This document shows, in pieces, positions 1 through 12,190 of a stretch of DNA of 64,000 nt. Position 1 is the stretch's first letter; every line of letters starts with the position of its first letter. A program made the translations under genes and the position numbers. The stretch spans positions 12,852,001 to 12,916,000 of the forward strand of contig OY754469.1 in the NCBI GenBank assembly GCA_963575645.1, in the 5' to 3' direction. The notes below the pieces were generated by a model. It ran no database searches. It was not told the DNA's origin and saw only the letters and a program-made list of their open reading frames with translations. This DNA comes from Xanthostigma xanthostigma. Taxonomy: Eukaryota; Arthropoda; Insecta; Raphidioptera; Raphidiidae.

Positions 1-234
1 CATATTCAGATTCAGCGCACTCGAAAACATATTTCTAGTGCGTAGGATTTTTTAAGATTGTGAATTCAATGGATATCCCTATTCCCTATATCTAAAATCT
101 CGCTAAACATTGTAGCTAAAAATCTGTTGGTTTTAGGCTTTTTCTTAGTGACCTTTAAACTATAAAATAAAACCATTTTCGATCAATTTAATCGAGATCT
201 AAATCCCATAAAGCTTTTGCGAGGTCCTTTAAGA
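1..234. repeat. Palindromic MITE-like element P, right half
   Basis: The sequence matches the right halves of the elements at 37425-38172 and 52633-53168: GAATTCAATGGATATCCCTA, then the run of TTTTTAGGCT-, AAAATAAAACCATTTTCG- and GAGGTCCTTT-like ends. The left half lies outside the window. Confidence 0.6.
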
Positions 235-1340
235 ATCTGGTCATCATTATAGTACGGTTCTTTAGTGGAGCGGCAAAGTATCGAAATAAAGTAGTGCAGA
301 CTCGTTCGATGCATATAAACTATGCCGTTTATGTTACATTATGAATCATAAGTGTATGACTCACTCCTTAAATTCTCTGGTGTCAGATATAAAGAACTTT
401 AGTCGAAAAACGTGCTTTTAAGCTGTTAATAGCAAACGAAACAGAATACATTATCCAGTAAAAAATGGGAATTAACAATATTTTACTTAAGCCAGAGAAT
501 ATAGATAGACAAAATTTTCAAGAATTTCGCCCGTATCTAAAGTATGCTTTTGGTTATTTTTGGATCAAAAAATGGAAAAATGAAAAAATAAGTTAATAAT
601 AAAATCGAGATCCGTAGAACCTACAGTCTGGTTGACATTATATGTGACCGAAATGGAATGCCTGTTAATCTGACGCTTTTTTAGAGCCACGAAATTCAAT
701 CAACTAACATTTAGCGAGAAAGTTCATTAAATATATTAGTCTTGATTTTGCCAATCGCACAATTATGTTTGCTAGCAATAGGTTATCATTATTTTTTTCT
801 TGTATAAAGCTATAAGAGAAGAATATCACTCAATTCTTCTGGTAATCTTTTTTAAATAAAAAATCCTTTAAAAAATATTATGTATTTAATGTTTTGGCAG
901 TGATAAATCAATTTTCAAGTATTACAATATTTTTTTCGTCATGAAACCGTTAGCAAACAATACTTTGCTGACGATGAGAAAAATGTAATTCCCTTGGGAT
1001 TTATAACCAATTTTTAGAAATACCGATAAAATATTTTTACGTTAGAAATGTTTATTTTAAACTACTATTCCCAATAATTTTCTAGAAAGAAACAATATAA
1101 CAACACGTTTCTTTTAAACTGTTTACAATAAATATCTGCAAAGAGCGTTTCTTGATCCTAACGGATCCAACATATTTACTGCCCAGGAAGAAATGTAAAC
1201 ACTGCGTTTAAAAAAGTTTTCACTTCAAAAATTGTATGGGTAGCATATATACATTCAAAATGTTTTTGAAGTAAAACTTCTTTTAAAATTGTAACGAACG
1301 TGTCGCAAAATACGTATACCATATAGTATATACTATAATA
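235..1340. other. AT-rich sequence, nothing recognised
   Basis: No exon-like frame, RNA gene or clear repeat was recognised. A possible small inverted pair of EARS-type motifs (TGAAGTAAAACTTCTTTT near 1267) is shared with other places such as 2258 and 13940. Confidence 0.4.
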
Positions 1341-1589
1341 CCATCAAAAAAATAAATGTGAAAAAGGGAGCCAAGCTCAATATTCAATACAAAAAGAATT
1401 GAAATCTCAAAAGGTGCCAAGTTTTCACTTGTCAAGTTTTCGTGTTTTATATTATGATTTATACCTAGCTATATGCTTATATATGCGTAAAAACATGCCA
1501 AGTAAAAACTTGGCGCCTTTTTAGATCTCAAGTCTTTTTGTATTGAATGTTGAACTTGGCTACCTTTTTCACATTTATGTTTTTGATGG
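1341..1589. repeat. Inverted-repeat (MITE-like) element
   Basis: The ends are complementary: CCATCAAAAAAATAAATGTG on the left against CACATTTATGTTTTTGATGG on the right. An inner pair (GCCAAGTTTTCACTTG / CAAGTAAAAACTTGGC) extends the palindrome. No coding capacity. Confidence 0.65.
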
Positions 1590-2249
1590 GATATAATTAC
1601 TTTTTGTAAGGAAATTATTCTTATTTATCATTTAATTGATTTGTAAAATTATTCTTTTTGCCTGTAACCTATAGTTTTCTTTTTCGAAAGGCATTAGGTG
1701 TTAATATAAATCGATTGCTTGGAAAATATTTCAAATTTTAACAATTCACTGTTTTCTGATTTTTTCCTTTATATAGACACAATTTCCTAGCTGGACGCCA
1801 AATTTTAACTTTTTAAGTCATCTGGAAGTGGGTTAGATTTTTACCTATATGTCAGTAAGTCAGTCAGTCGGTCAGTGACAAAAATGCCTATTTTTAGACG
1901 TTAATATCTAAAACCGTTTGAGCTGTATTTATGAAATTTAGGGTTCTAGTTAATCTATGGGGTTTTAATAAATAAACCAAATTTCATGTATTTATGTTAA
2001 ATAGATTTTGAGTTATTAAGGGGTCAAAAGTTACTACAAATGGTTCGTGTAATATGACACAGGGCTGCCGCTTCCTTTTTTTCTTTGTTGAACTTGTCTT
2101 GACACGCTGCCGCGTGTCTAGATAGCCAGCTGTAGAACAATGATCTATGTTGGCGGCACGGTAGAACACTTCATTCGTAATCTAAAATCCATTATTATAT
2201 TTTTTCTCACAATTGTACCAGTTTTACTTCTGTAGTGTGTAGTGTAAAA
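1590..2249. other. Unassigned sequence, retroelement-like 3' text
   Basis: It contains a short run of GTCAGTCAGTCAGTCGGTCA-type repeats near 1850-1876 followed by text common at insect retroelement 3' ends (ACCGTTTGAGCTGTATTTATG). No element boundary could be placed. Confidence 0.3.
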
Positions 2250-2400
2250 CACAGTTTTTGAAGTAAATCTTCTTTACGCACGCTTGACTTTGGGAGTAAG
2301 CTGGTGAATGCCTGACGAGAGATTTACGGAAGTGTGATCGGGCGAGGCGAACGGAAGTTGAGAGGGAGATATAAGTTAGTGAAGATAGAAAGAGGATGAC
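2250..2400. repeat. Dispersed repeat, inverted relative to 13840-13970
   Basis: The stretch CTTCTTTACGCACGCTTGAC ... GAGTAAGCTGGTGAATG ... TTACGGAAGTG ... GATATAAGTTAGTG is matched on the opposite strand at 13840-13970, with point differences only. Confidence 0.6.
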
Positions 2401-3103
2401 AAATACTTCACTGGCTAGTAGCGCCATCAGGTGACCGAAAATATAATCAGTACTAACAATAGAATGACACATAGTACTTTACTTGCCAGTGGCGCTCTCG
2501 GGTAACAGAAAAAGGTTTTGTAAACCTACTTAACTTACAGAGCTAAATAATATTTCATATATCTTATAATATTATAATATTTTGTATTCCATAACATATT
2601 TTGTAACCTATTTTTATATTATGTGCTAATGACCTGAGTAGTCGAAGCGCATTTCTTTTTTTTTTCTCTAAATAAAAAAAAATATTTCATAAAGATTTAT
2701 ACTTAAAATCCAACGAGAGCTAAGTAATTGCAATGTGTTACTTTTGTTTTTATTATCTTTATATTTATATTTTTTTCTTCTTACATTAGACTGTTCATTT
2801 CGTTCTTGAACAATTTTATAAATTAACATTTTGTTCAATACATTAACTATTCTCCGTTTAAAGTGAATAAAATTGTAAATTCTTTTTAAAGTTCACATCT
2901 TGTGAATTTTCGTGTGAATAATAACATATTATGGCAGGAAGAAGTTTTACGTCAGTCGTGTGGTATAAAGCACACTCGTTTTTTTTTTATTTGCTATTTT
3001 TGCAAGCACTGGACTATACGATATATATGTACCTTAAACACGTTTTGTTTTTACGTAGGTACATAAAATCACAGAGAGATATAAAATATCAAACTTAATG
3101 GCG
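2401..3103. other. AT-rich sequence, nothing recognised
   Basis: It has homopolymer runs and scattered AATAAA, with no exon-like frame. Confidence 0.35.
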
Positions 3104-3420
3104 TCAGGTCTGCGGCAATATAAAAAAAAAACAATACAGTGTCAATAACTGCACCCAGTCTGGTTTGGGGTTTAGTTTGATGTTGCGATGTTGGCAACAG
3201 TGGTGGTGGTGGCGGTGCTGTATTATTACAGTTTGATTGTTAAAGTTGGGGCAAGCATCTAAGTCGAGGTCAAAGCAAAGCGTAACCTTTGCGACCATCA
3301 CCCGTTCCATCGCCTACCGCCCCTTGTGGCAACTGTTGCACATCGGCGTCACGTGAAAACCGTCCCCGATGTCTCGTGTTGCGTGTGTATGTGTGTGTGT
3401 AAGCAACAGGTAGCGTGTAT
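3104..3420. promoter_or_regulatory. GC-richer patch of unknown role
   Basis: Base composition shifts markedly upward against the AT-rich surroundings. It contains a CACGTG E-box (3350-3355), a GGTGG-rich run near 3199-3215 and a GT-rich run near 3380-3400. An uninterrupted minus-strand frame of 68 codons covers 3104-3310 but resembles no family I know (it includes a His run). A promoter or first-exon region of an unseen gene is possible; I cannot show it. Confidence 0.2.
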
Positions 3421-3535
3421 GTATGTATTTACTTAGGTTCTAGGTCTCTGTATAACGAAACGTAATGACGTGTTGTTTCACACCTGAAGCTTCTAATGAT
3501 GTTATTTATTTTTTGTAATCTTAGACAGTCACGTT

Positions 3536-3830
3536 TATTTGAAGCAAAGCTTCTTTAGGCGCGGTAAGGTAAAATCGAAGTTTAACGAAACGCTGTAATT
3601 CTATAAAAAACGGCTGCTTAGCATTATGCTATGGTGGGTGAGAGGAACAGCGGCTGCCTCGTTCGCAAGAGGTCGTTGGTTCGGATTCGGCGGTCGGCGC
3701 CTATATATTTTGTTTGTAAAGTAATTTTTTTTTGGCACGGTTGAGTAAAATTGATTCAAGAATAAATTGTAACGAAACATTGTAAAGAACGTATACTGTA
3801 TACTATGAAAATAGAATCTAGAGCTCAACG
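3536..3830. repeat. Repeat with a tRNA-like stretch
   Basis: It starts with a GAAGCAAAGCTTCTTTA palindrome. At about 3640-3705 a B-box-like GGTTCGGATTC follows a possible anticodon arm, suggesting a decayed tRNA-derived element. The A-box and acceptor stem are not convincing. Confidence 0.3.
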
Positions 3831-5231
3831 CCTATATATTTTTTTTTATTTTTCAGTTATTCCATATTGCACCTTAATTTATTTGTAGGTATATTTTAAC
3901 AATTTTTCCAACTTCAGATTTGTAAAAAATACTTTTAAAAAGTATATTTAAATACAAATACAAGTTGCTTCATTAGTATTAGTTCTTTGAGTTTAGGCAG
4001 GCCAGATTTACTCTAAATGACGCCCTTGGGTACCGTGAAAAATACCAGGCCATTATACCTAAGTCCCACATAAAATGGGTAAAGGTTCGGTATACAATTC
4101 TCAAATAAATAAAATGATTCATTTATGTCAAAAATCTTTTTTTTTACGAATGCGATAATTAGACAAAAAACAATCTTTTTTGTATTAAAAATCATAAATT
4201 GACAAACAAAACGAGTGCTCATCAACTGCGAGATATTTTCAGAGGCCAACGCGTGTGACTGACAATAAAAAAATATTTATGAATGTTTTCAACACGATTA
4301 CACTTTTCCAAATTTTGCCGCCCTGGGCATTAGCGCTGCGTTTTGGATTTGCTAGCTAAAGTGGTTGATTCATCAACAGTAACGTTAATTTGTCAACGAA
4401 TAATTAAAAACATTTTATTAACAAGTTCGTTGAAGCAACGCTCATCACTAGTCCAATGAAATAAAATCCTTTTTGAGACGCTACTGCTTAACGGAAAATA
4501 GTTGAAGGATTTGCAGAAATATAGACACAGTTATTAAATTTCTTTGCACGTAGTTAGTATGCTAGTCGTAGCAACTCGAACAATATAACCAAGAATCTTT
4601 AGACCGAAGTCAAGATGTAACCTTCTTTCCGATAGACTGAGAAACGTAGCAAATATTAATAATAAAATTATTTATTTTTAGCAGAGTGTTTGCTATTGTT
4701 GTATGAAACACACACAGTCATTGTTACAGTTAAAATGCTATATAAAAAAAGTGTACTTCCCAACAGTGTCATTCAAGCAGAAACTTCCACTATCGCGGCG
4801 GATGACTTAATCAGTTAGTCTACAATGACACATCAGAATAAAGCGTATTTGCAACTGTATTCCACATACTGCGAGAGCTACTTTTTACATTTAGGCATCG
4901 CAGAGTATGAACCTTTACTCTAAGCGAGAGCTACTATATAAGTGTAAATCAAAGGTGATTTTTTTCTATACCCCTTCGGTTCTGGCGGTCATTTCAATAG
5001 ACATGCTATTAAACGCGTGTAATTTAAGTCAGCGTAATTAAATATCAAATATAAAAATTTCATTGTGCTCGGGGCTTATCTGAGATGTAGGCATACCAAA
5101 CAAAAGAAAGAAATACTATGTGGGTATGTCGAAATATCGAGTCAAGTGTACATTCTGATTATGTATTATTTAGTATAACTTACGAAGTAATTTATTTTTC
5201 TTGTGGGGATATTTATTTTAATTTTATTATA
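3831..5231. other. Unassigned AT-rich sequence
   Basis: No coding or structural feature was recognised. TE-like phrases occur (for example around 4010-4060), but no ends were found. Confidence 0.3.
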
Positions 5232-5690
5232 AATTAATTCTTCAAATAAACAAAATTATCGACTAATTTTTTCAAGCTATATATATTGACAAAAATAATA
5301 AAATTATAAATCAATATATTTTTCGATCCGGATTTGGACCTTCTTAAAATTCTAAAAAATAAAAAATTAATTAGTATATCTAGATACTTATTTTCTAATA
5401 GAATGAAGTTTGAATTTATTTATTAAAATATTAATGAAAAAAGTTTGTTATTAATTTTTCATTAATATTTAGATAATTAAATTCAAACTTCTTTCTATTA
5501 TAGAAAATAAGTAGATAGGTATATTAATTAATTTTTATATATTTTAGATTATTTCTGAAGAAAGTCCAAATCTGGACCGAAAAGTCGTATATTTAATTAT
5601 TGATTTACATATAATTTTTATCAATATAATATAGTCTGAAAAAATTGGATACTTTTATTTATTTGAAGAGTTCTATTCAGACGTTAATTA
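5232..5690. repeat. Family A palindromic element with hammerhead-like core
   Basis: It is a long imperfect palindrome: ATAAACAAAATTATCGAC on the left against its complement near 5640-5670, and the two arms meet near 5440. Each arm carries the motif CTGAAGA - stem - GAAA (right arm 5555-5582, complete; left arm near 5318-5345, altered). It closes with TTCAGACGTTAATTAAAG. Related copies are at 10835-11075, 24812-25065 and 41405-41705. Confidence 0.65.
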
Positions 5691-6390
5691 AAGATTTGAA
5701 TTTTTATTTTATTAACTTTACTAATTATAGCTAAAAAGTCATTAAACATCCAATGCTAGTGATACCGTAAAAAATTAATTTCTTTGACCTGATATCCATT
5801 TCAATGGACATAGGATTTTCCAATATTCTGTAAATGTTAAATTAAATTTCTCACTGAATACCTTAATTACAACCTAAATAAACTCAACACCCTAAAAAAT
5901 ATTTTGTGTTTCAAAAATACAAAATTCAGGTCCGAAAGGGGTTAAATATAAGCCAGCACACACGACATAAAAAATACAGGGGGGGGTGTATTTCATAATA
6001 TTTTTGTGGCCTCGAAAGAGGGACTGCGGCGATTGAAATTTATAAGTAGTTTGTAAATGATAGCGGGAAAGTGGACAGGTACACAAATCAAACACATTTA
6101 GCTGTATATAACATTTCACTGATGATCCCAGCTTCTTCAGACCTACTGTCCACTTTCGTGAAACCAGAAAATTTATAAGTAGGTTTTACCTAAAAATCTA
6201 AACCGAATTGTACATACGTGATGATTGTGATGTCTCCTCAGCTATTACATTGAGATAATTGAAAACTGAATAATTTTAAAGTTTGATTTAAGAATCTTTC
6301 TACAGTTAAAGAGCATTTAAAAGTTCTTGTTTTGTTTTTATTAGCCTTTCTGAAGTTAATTACCGTAAGGTAATTTCTGTGACACTTGAA
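5691..6390. other. Unassigned sequence
   Basis: It includes a GGGGGGG run (5979-5987) and no recognised exon or element. Confidence 0.3.
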
Positions 6391-6392
6391 TA

Positions 6393-7533
6393 GGGTAAAA
6401 GCCGGATAGTTGCCCCACTTTTCAAAGAAGCTCTATTATTAAAAAATATGCACTTACTAAGAATAATGCAACACGTATATCAAAACATAGGTCTTTGATC
6501 ATTCATAGTAGCCTATTTTTGAAAACATAATTAATATTGGTTTTGAGTAACTTTTGTTTTATTTGACCTCTCAAAAAAGGGATAGTTGCCTACTGTGGCG
6601 GATAGTAGCCTAACATTAAAAATGCTTCGAGGGATACTTGCCTCGTGCGGGGATAGAGGCCTCACTATGATTTTTTAGATAGAAACAAATTTAGGTATTC
6701 AGTCTTTATTTTTTACTGACATCCTTTATTATGTACTAAAAATACAACAAAAATAGCATCCGAAGTCCGAAGTCAGGGTTTTCAACTTTCCACATCTCAT
6801 GCAATGATTTTTGAATATTGTACAAGTTTCATGCAACCACATTTGACTCATCTCACATTGAATCCAATCTGATTTCGATTTTGTAAAATTGTAATTCTCA
6901 AAACATTCTGCGCAATAATCATCAATTGAAACTTTTTTATTCGTATTTTAAATTTTCGTATTAGCGTTTTTCTTTTAATACTATCTTTTCAGTGTTTCTT
7001 ATCGATTTTTCGTCCTTTTTACTTTTGATTGGTAGTCCCTTGGTGACTTTTCCTTTAGACGTTTTTGAACTTATAACATTTTCCTAATTTTCACTGTCAG
7101 AACTCTAAATTTCTATTCTTCTCTTCCGTAAAAAAGTCAATAGGGCGACTATCCTTTGTGATACGGATACTTGCCTTTCTTATTTGCGAAATAAATAAAA
7201 ATTATTCAACAATAAAACGTAATAAACAGTGTAATTTAAACTCTGATGCATGCAAAGAAACAAAAAGTTGACTGAAACTGCAATCAATAATAAAAATATT
7301 CAATAGAAATTACTTACCAATATAATTTCGATGCCTGTCAAAGCTTCGTCGCGGAAGATGTTTGCTCACACGGACTAAACGCATGGGTCTACTCCGATGG
7401 CTTACATGGCACTGAGGCCCACGGGAGGGGCACTTCAAAGTATAGTAAAGCGCAAACCCCATCAACATCTCTAACATAGTGTATTCAAAACTGAGGCATG
7501 TATCCCACTGAGGCAACTATCCGGCTTTTACCC
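6393..7533 (-). mobile_element. pogo/Tigger-like DNA transposon remnant
   Basis: Terminal inverted repeats GGGTAAAAGCCGGATAGTTG / CAACTATCCGGCTTTTACCC are flanked by TA on both sides, as expected for Tc1/mariner/pogo insertion. Near both ends the motif GGATAGTTGCC (or close variants) is iterated: 6404, 6580, 6600, 6632 and 6651 on the left; 7144, 7165, 7495 and 7512 on the right, some inverted. These could be transposase-binding sites. The interior carries the minus-strand PHD-like remnant at 6770-6925 and a lysine-rich stretch typical of the tail of these transposases. Confidence 0.7.
6770..6925 (-). pseudogene. PHD-finger remnant of a pogo-type transposase
   Basis: The minus strand reads YCAECF, then DWIQC, WLHETC and HCMRCG, the C4-H-C3 layout of the zinc finger found at the C terminus of many insect pogo/Tigger transposases. 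The fourth ligand appears lost (Ser in place of Cys in the WIQC-x2-C knuckle). Upstream on the same strand (about 6955-7140) a Lys-rich linker is broken by stops. It is non-functional. Confidence 0.6.
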
Positions 7534-7753
7534 TATAGGATACAAACTCACCTTCTTGTAACTTTTGACCTTTGAATTAATAGCTCTTTTGTTAGTATTT
7601 ATGTGCCATAAAATCGGAAATGTTCATTATTCTGCATTCGTATTAAACAATAAACAACTTGAATGCACACAATAATTCGAAATTATAGTTCTTTTATGCC
7701 AGTGATGACACTGAAATATATATTTTTTTTATTTGACAGAATAAACTTTGAAC

Positions 7754-8180
7754 AATAATAATGCGTTTAACGTCCGTTTCTCGACTTTATGTCATAACAG
7801 ACGTCATTCGCACTATTCCTACTTTAGATCTATCACACTTCCCGTTGTTTTCTACATTTTTTCAACTTCAACTAGTTAATAGCAATGGGCGAATGAGGGA
7901 ATTTTGGGACATTAGGATAAGGTAGGCAAATTTTGAGCATAAGTGCTCGACAGGTAATCGGCCATGGCCTTGAATAAGGAACTGTTTCGATATTTATCTG
8001 GAATTGTTGAGGGAAACCATGGAAAACCTCAACAAGACGGCCGGCACAGGAATGGCCGTTTCTCGGCGAGAGACAGCAGGAAAAAGTCCAAGCCACATCT
8101 GTCCCCTGCCTGGATTCGAACCCGGTACCTCTCGAATGCGAGTATAGTGCTCTCACCACTACGCTATACCTACTGCTCGG
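7754..8180 (-). mobile_element. tRNA-derived SINE, copy 1
   Basis: On the minus strand it has a tRNA-like head (A-box near TAGCGTAGTGGTGAGAGC, B-box GGTTCGAATCC), a conserved body (GGTTTTCCATGGTTTCCCTC; GGCCATGGCCGATTACCTGT) and an ATT-rich tail after AAACGGACGTTAAACGC. Other copies are at 14985-15411 and 31087-31500. Confidence 0.75.
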
Positions 8181-8495
8181 CATAATCTTTGAAAAAACAG
8201 GATAGACATAAACTGTTTTTTAGATTCCCCATCGCAAATCAAATAAAATTTAGAAATCTTTCACATCTAGCAATTATACTTTATAGCACAGTTTAACTAA
8301 TTTAGTAACGCATATGGCCTCGCTGCTGCACGTTATTTATACAAAAATTTAGAAATACGTTTAGAAAAGGAATTTGTAAAATTATTTTGGGATTTAATAT
8401 TTTGCTTGACACCTTCCATCGTGAGGAATAAAAAAAAATTGATTTTTTTTATTTATCCCCCCAGAAAAAAAATATCTACGCCCTTGTCGCAAATG
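8181..8495. repeat. Part of a hAT-like MITE family
   Basis: From about 8335 the sequence parallels 57954-58214 and 34255-34412 (TTGACACCTTCC..., ending ATCTACGCCCTTG). Only one terminal repeat is recognisable in this copy. Confidence 0.45.
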
Positions 8496-9831
8496 TCTGT
8501 AAACGTTACTGATATGCACACAAAATCAATATAATGTACGTTGGCAGTCTACTTGTAACTTCAAAGTAAAACACTCTTTTATTTTCCTGCAAAGAAAACT
8601 AATTAAGAAAATGTATACTACTGAATGTAACTGAATTGCACTGTTAGTAATGAATTACTGCATTACTATCTGAAGAAAATCGTCATTTCAACTCATTATT
8701 TTTAAAATATAAAAACACAACCTGCGTATAAAATCAACAATCTATCTCTATAAGATACTGTACCATATACCCCCCAGCAGGCGACGACAAATAGTTTCGT
8801 GAGACAACAATTGGCACGTCATTCTAACAATGACACACATATTGTTGTGGGACTATAATCGGATTGTTGTTCAAACAGTAGCAATATGCGTAGGGAAAAA
8901 ATGCTTTGTTGCCAAATTCCAGACAACAATGTAATATGCAAGAAAAAGAAAGAACTATCTAGCGCATATATATACCACCGCGATAGCTCACTGGAGGTAC
9001 ATTGTGCTTCATCGAGTTAACAATCGACAAATAGTTGTGACATAAATTGACAGTCAGTACCGTGAACAGTACTGAGGTAACTGCTGAGATAAATAGATAA
9101 ATGAACTGTGTAAATAAATAGTGCGGAGTGGTTAATAGACCATTGATTGAAATTGTATAAAACTGGATCTATATAAATAATCTTGTGCATATAATTGTAT
9201 AGTGTTTGTGGTAAACAGTGACTTTGTATTCTTCATAACTCATTCTTTTATTTTATTAGTTAGAATTGCTGTTTCGTTTCCGTTACGTTATAGGGAAGTA
9301 CTTTTAGTTGTTTGTTTATTTGATTTGTTAACGTTTCACTATATTGTAAATAAATATTTTCCACCACGAACAAGATCAGTTTTGTTACAATACGTTACAC
9401 AATGCTGCTCGCAATTACTCGTTCACTATTGAACGAGTAAATGAGAGTTATTACTGGAAAAAGGCTATTTCAAAGTATAATAATTACAGTGTAAATATAG
9501 TGCAAAAACTACGATATTAAATCTCCAGCCGAACCATTAATAGTAATTGTTTGCTGAAACTGACCTTATTTTCAGATAGTTGATTGTTTTTTATCTCTTT
9601 ATTACTTGTATGCGTAGATCAAGAGCTATTGTACTTTTTGGAAGCTGATTTTGGCATGGAAGTGATATAATTTACAATGTAGTTTAATCAGTGCAAACAA
9701 CGAAAATGGCATTTTTGCGTCACCAAGTCAAATCGTTTTTAGAGATAAATCAGCCCCTAAATATACACTAGTAGAGTTGAAATTGTTAACTCATTTTGGC
9801 AATGCTGAGATTTTCTCAGTGTTTTAAATAC
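8496..9831. other. Unassigned region with promoter-like motif
   Basis: A TATATATA box at 8967-8974 lies about 30 bp before a GC-richer stretch, and AATAAA-type signals follow near 9347. This could be an old LTR or a promoter; no LTR ends with a target duplication could be identified. Short frames in it resemble no protein. Confidence 0.2.
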
Positions 9832-9993
9832 ACCTTTTCTAAACTGTATTTAAAAAGACAGTACAAAATTTCGCTCGGAACACCCCGGCAGATTGCTTTG
9901 ATCATCCCTTATCGCACCCTTTCAAGGCAGTCTGCCGAGGTGTTCCGAGCGGAATTTTGTTCTGCCTTTTTAAATATACAGTTTAGAAAAGGT
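9832..9993. repeat. Short inverted-repeat element
   Basis: ACCTTTTCTAAACTGTATTT on the left is complementary to AAATATACAGTTTAGAAAAGGT-type sequence on the right, and CGCTCGGAACACCCCGGCAG pairs with CTGCCGAGGTGTTCCGAGCG. The loop is about 40 bp. Confidence 0.7.
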
Positions 9994-10068
9994 CAAGGTC
10001 AAAATTTCAAAGCAATCGGAGAAGAAATTTAAGAGATTTGCGATTTTGAACAAACGAAAATTACATTT

Positions 10069-10475
10069 TTACTAGCGGTCCATCCCGGTTTCACCCGGGT
10101 GCGATAAATATAATTCTACAAAATATATTTCGTATGCGTCCCATTAGCTTTGAGCAAATTCTACTCGATTTGCTTCTTAACTGATAGCTTTGAGCGAATT
10201 CTAACAGATGTGGCTACTTGGTACTAAAACAGTTTTTTTGTTTGCTTCTGAACTAATATAGCTTTGAGTAAATTCTATCAGATGTCGTTGCAATATGTTA
10301 CTAAAAGAGTTTTTTTTGAGAAAACACCGCAATTTTGTACAAAATATTTAATAAAAACTATCCTATAGCGTAAGTTGCGCCAAGAAAGACACCTTTACAA
10401 AATTTCATTAAAATCGGTTTAGTGATTTCGGAGATTAGCGAGGCCAAAATTATGACACGAGAATTTTATATATAC
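10069..10475 (+). mobile_element. Element C (non-LTR 3'-end/SINE-like), copy
   Basis: It begins CTAGCGGTCCATCCCGGTTT and CACCCGGGTG, and contains repeats of TAGCTTTGAGCAAATTCTA. The family recurs at 14455, 22197, 25091, 26742, 28757, 30493 and 56105. The 5' phrase and the TATA-rich 3' end suggest a short retroposon derived from a LINE 3' end. Confidence 0.55.
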
Positions 10476-10481
10476 AGAGTG

Positions 10482-10829
10482 TCCCACGACATGACTGCCA
10501 TATCCTGGGTCTGTGTTGCTGAGGTGATTTCAAGTCAAAAATGTCTAATGAACATGTACCCGGAACGCTATCTTAACTGAGCTAGAAGCATTTGAAATTT
10601 TAAATAAGTAAGCCCACTTATGCAGGTATCTTAGGTTCGGCTATTGGTTTTGTTATTAAAAAGACCAGGTGGCTGTGAATCACCATTAGTATTTACTACT
10701 ATACTTATCTAAAATTTCAAATGCTTCTAGCTCAGTTAGAATAGCGTTCCGGGTATATGTTCATTAGACATTTTTGACTTGAAATCACCCCAGCAACACA
10801 GTCCCAGGCTATGCAGTCATGTCGTGGGA
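10482..10829. repeat. Inverted-repeat (MITE-like) element
   Basis: TCCCACGACATGACTGC pairs with GCAGTCATGTCGTGGGA at the other end. The arms continue inward for more than 100 bp (for example GAGCTAGAAGCATTTGAAAT against its complement). Confidence 0.75.
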
Positions 10830-10834
10830 TAAAA

Positions 10835-11075
10835 TCTTTGATTAACGTCTGAATAGAACTCTTCAAATAAATAAAATGATCGACCAATTTCTTCAGACTG
10901 TTAATAAAATAAATTCAAACTTAATTCTATTAGAAAATAAGTAAATACTAATTAATTTTTAGATTCCAAATCCGGATCAAAACGTCATCTATTGAATTAT
11001 TATTTCATAATTTTTGTTAATATATAGTCTGAACAAATTGGTCAATAATTTTATTTATTTGTAGGTATATATAGA
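10835..11075. repeat. Family A element, degraded copy
   Basis: It shares TTTGATTAACGTCTGAATAG and CTTCAAATAAATAAAATGAT ends with 5232-5690 and contains the CCAAATCCGGATCAAAACG remnant of the hammerhead-like core. Confidence 0.55.
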
Positions 11076-11694
11076 TAATAATAATTAGAAAAAATATTGA
11101 TATTTTTGTCCACATATATACCTGTGATTTTTTCTTAATATTATTATCACAGAATTATATAAATTTGCACAGCTATGCGATGACGAGGTTTTTATTTCGT
11201 TCTATATTTAAATCATGTAGAAATACTTGTCAAAAATGTCACCATTCACAAAAGCTGCAAATTGATAAAACTCATAGATGAACGCGTAAGTTTTCTATTT
11301 TTAGTCAATGAATGTCTGCGTATAGACCGGAAATTGTGAGCACAAATCGTAATACCTCCTACATTCAATTTATCTGCAAATCTGGTGTGGGAGTGAGTCA
11401 AAACCATGGATAGAAATACATCTATAGAGTAAATTTAATAAGCAAATATCAAATATCGAAAATCAAATCTGATTTGTGATATTGGAAAATTAAAACTTAG
11501 CATTGATATTTTATTGAATACCCACGTGTGTTTTTATTGAAACCCGAGAAACTAAAAGTAAAATAAACTGACAAGAAATAATAGAATTTCAGTTTTACTA
11601 TCACCTTTCCTACCTATTAAATCCGTTTCTCATATAAATACTGAATCAAGTCGCTTCAATTTTTTCAATATAGGACGCATGTAAGTTAAAAAAA
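11076..11694. other. Unassigned AT-rich sequence
   Basis: Nothing coding or repetitive was recognised. Confidence 0.3.
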
Positions 11695-12190
11695 AACAGA
11701 AAAACTCGGATCGCAGTGCCAAACCCTACCGACAATATAGAGTATTTGTTGTGTGGCTTTATTATGTGATCTTAAGGGCAAAATAAAAATTTTAATCCTT
11801 TAAAATAACATTTTTCTTCTTAAATTCAATATTATTATCCATTAAACATCTACACCAAATTAAATCTTTCAGTAAATAGATCCATATCCGCAAATAAAAT
11901 TTGTAAGTCCGGTTCTGTCGGGCCGATTAGTGAGTTAAATTTCAATTTGTGTTCGAAAACACATTTAGTTAACTTGTTAAAGCTACCCTTAAAATGACCC
12001 GGTTGGGCCTATATTAAATAAGTTTCATGCGGTGATAAATTCCAACATGTGATTATCAAATTGTTCAAGAGGTTATGAAACGTCGAGAAATTTTGGTCTC
12101 GCCATCCGACAGACGCCAATAGTGTAGGTATGTGTCATAATATGACAAATACACTAAAAAATCAATTGAAGCTTTCGTAAACATTTTTAG
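11695..12190 (+). repeat. Family B dispersed repeat
   Basis: It starts AAACTCGGATCGCAGTGCCA, with CCGACAATATAG shortly after, and continues through the TTCTTCTTAAATTCAATATT block to a GTCGAGAAATTTTGG phrase. Copies are at 18660-18794 plus 19436-19890, 30240-30480 (inverted) and 45908-47160. Origin unknown; a retroelement tail is possible. Confidence 0.55.

Noticed and set aside
3104..3310. Minus-strand 68-codon frame with His run
   Set aside because: The patch is compositionally distinct, but no homology or splice evidence supports coding; kept only as a low-confidence regulatory patch.
7872..8185. Minus-strand 103-codon frame
   Set aside because: It is the tRNA-derived SINE read as protein.
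8760..9440. Solo LTR
   Set aside because: A TATA box and AATAAA are present, but no TG...CA ends with matching target duplications were found.
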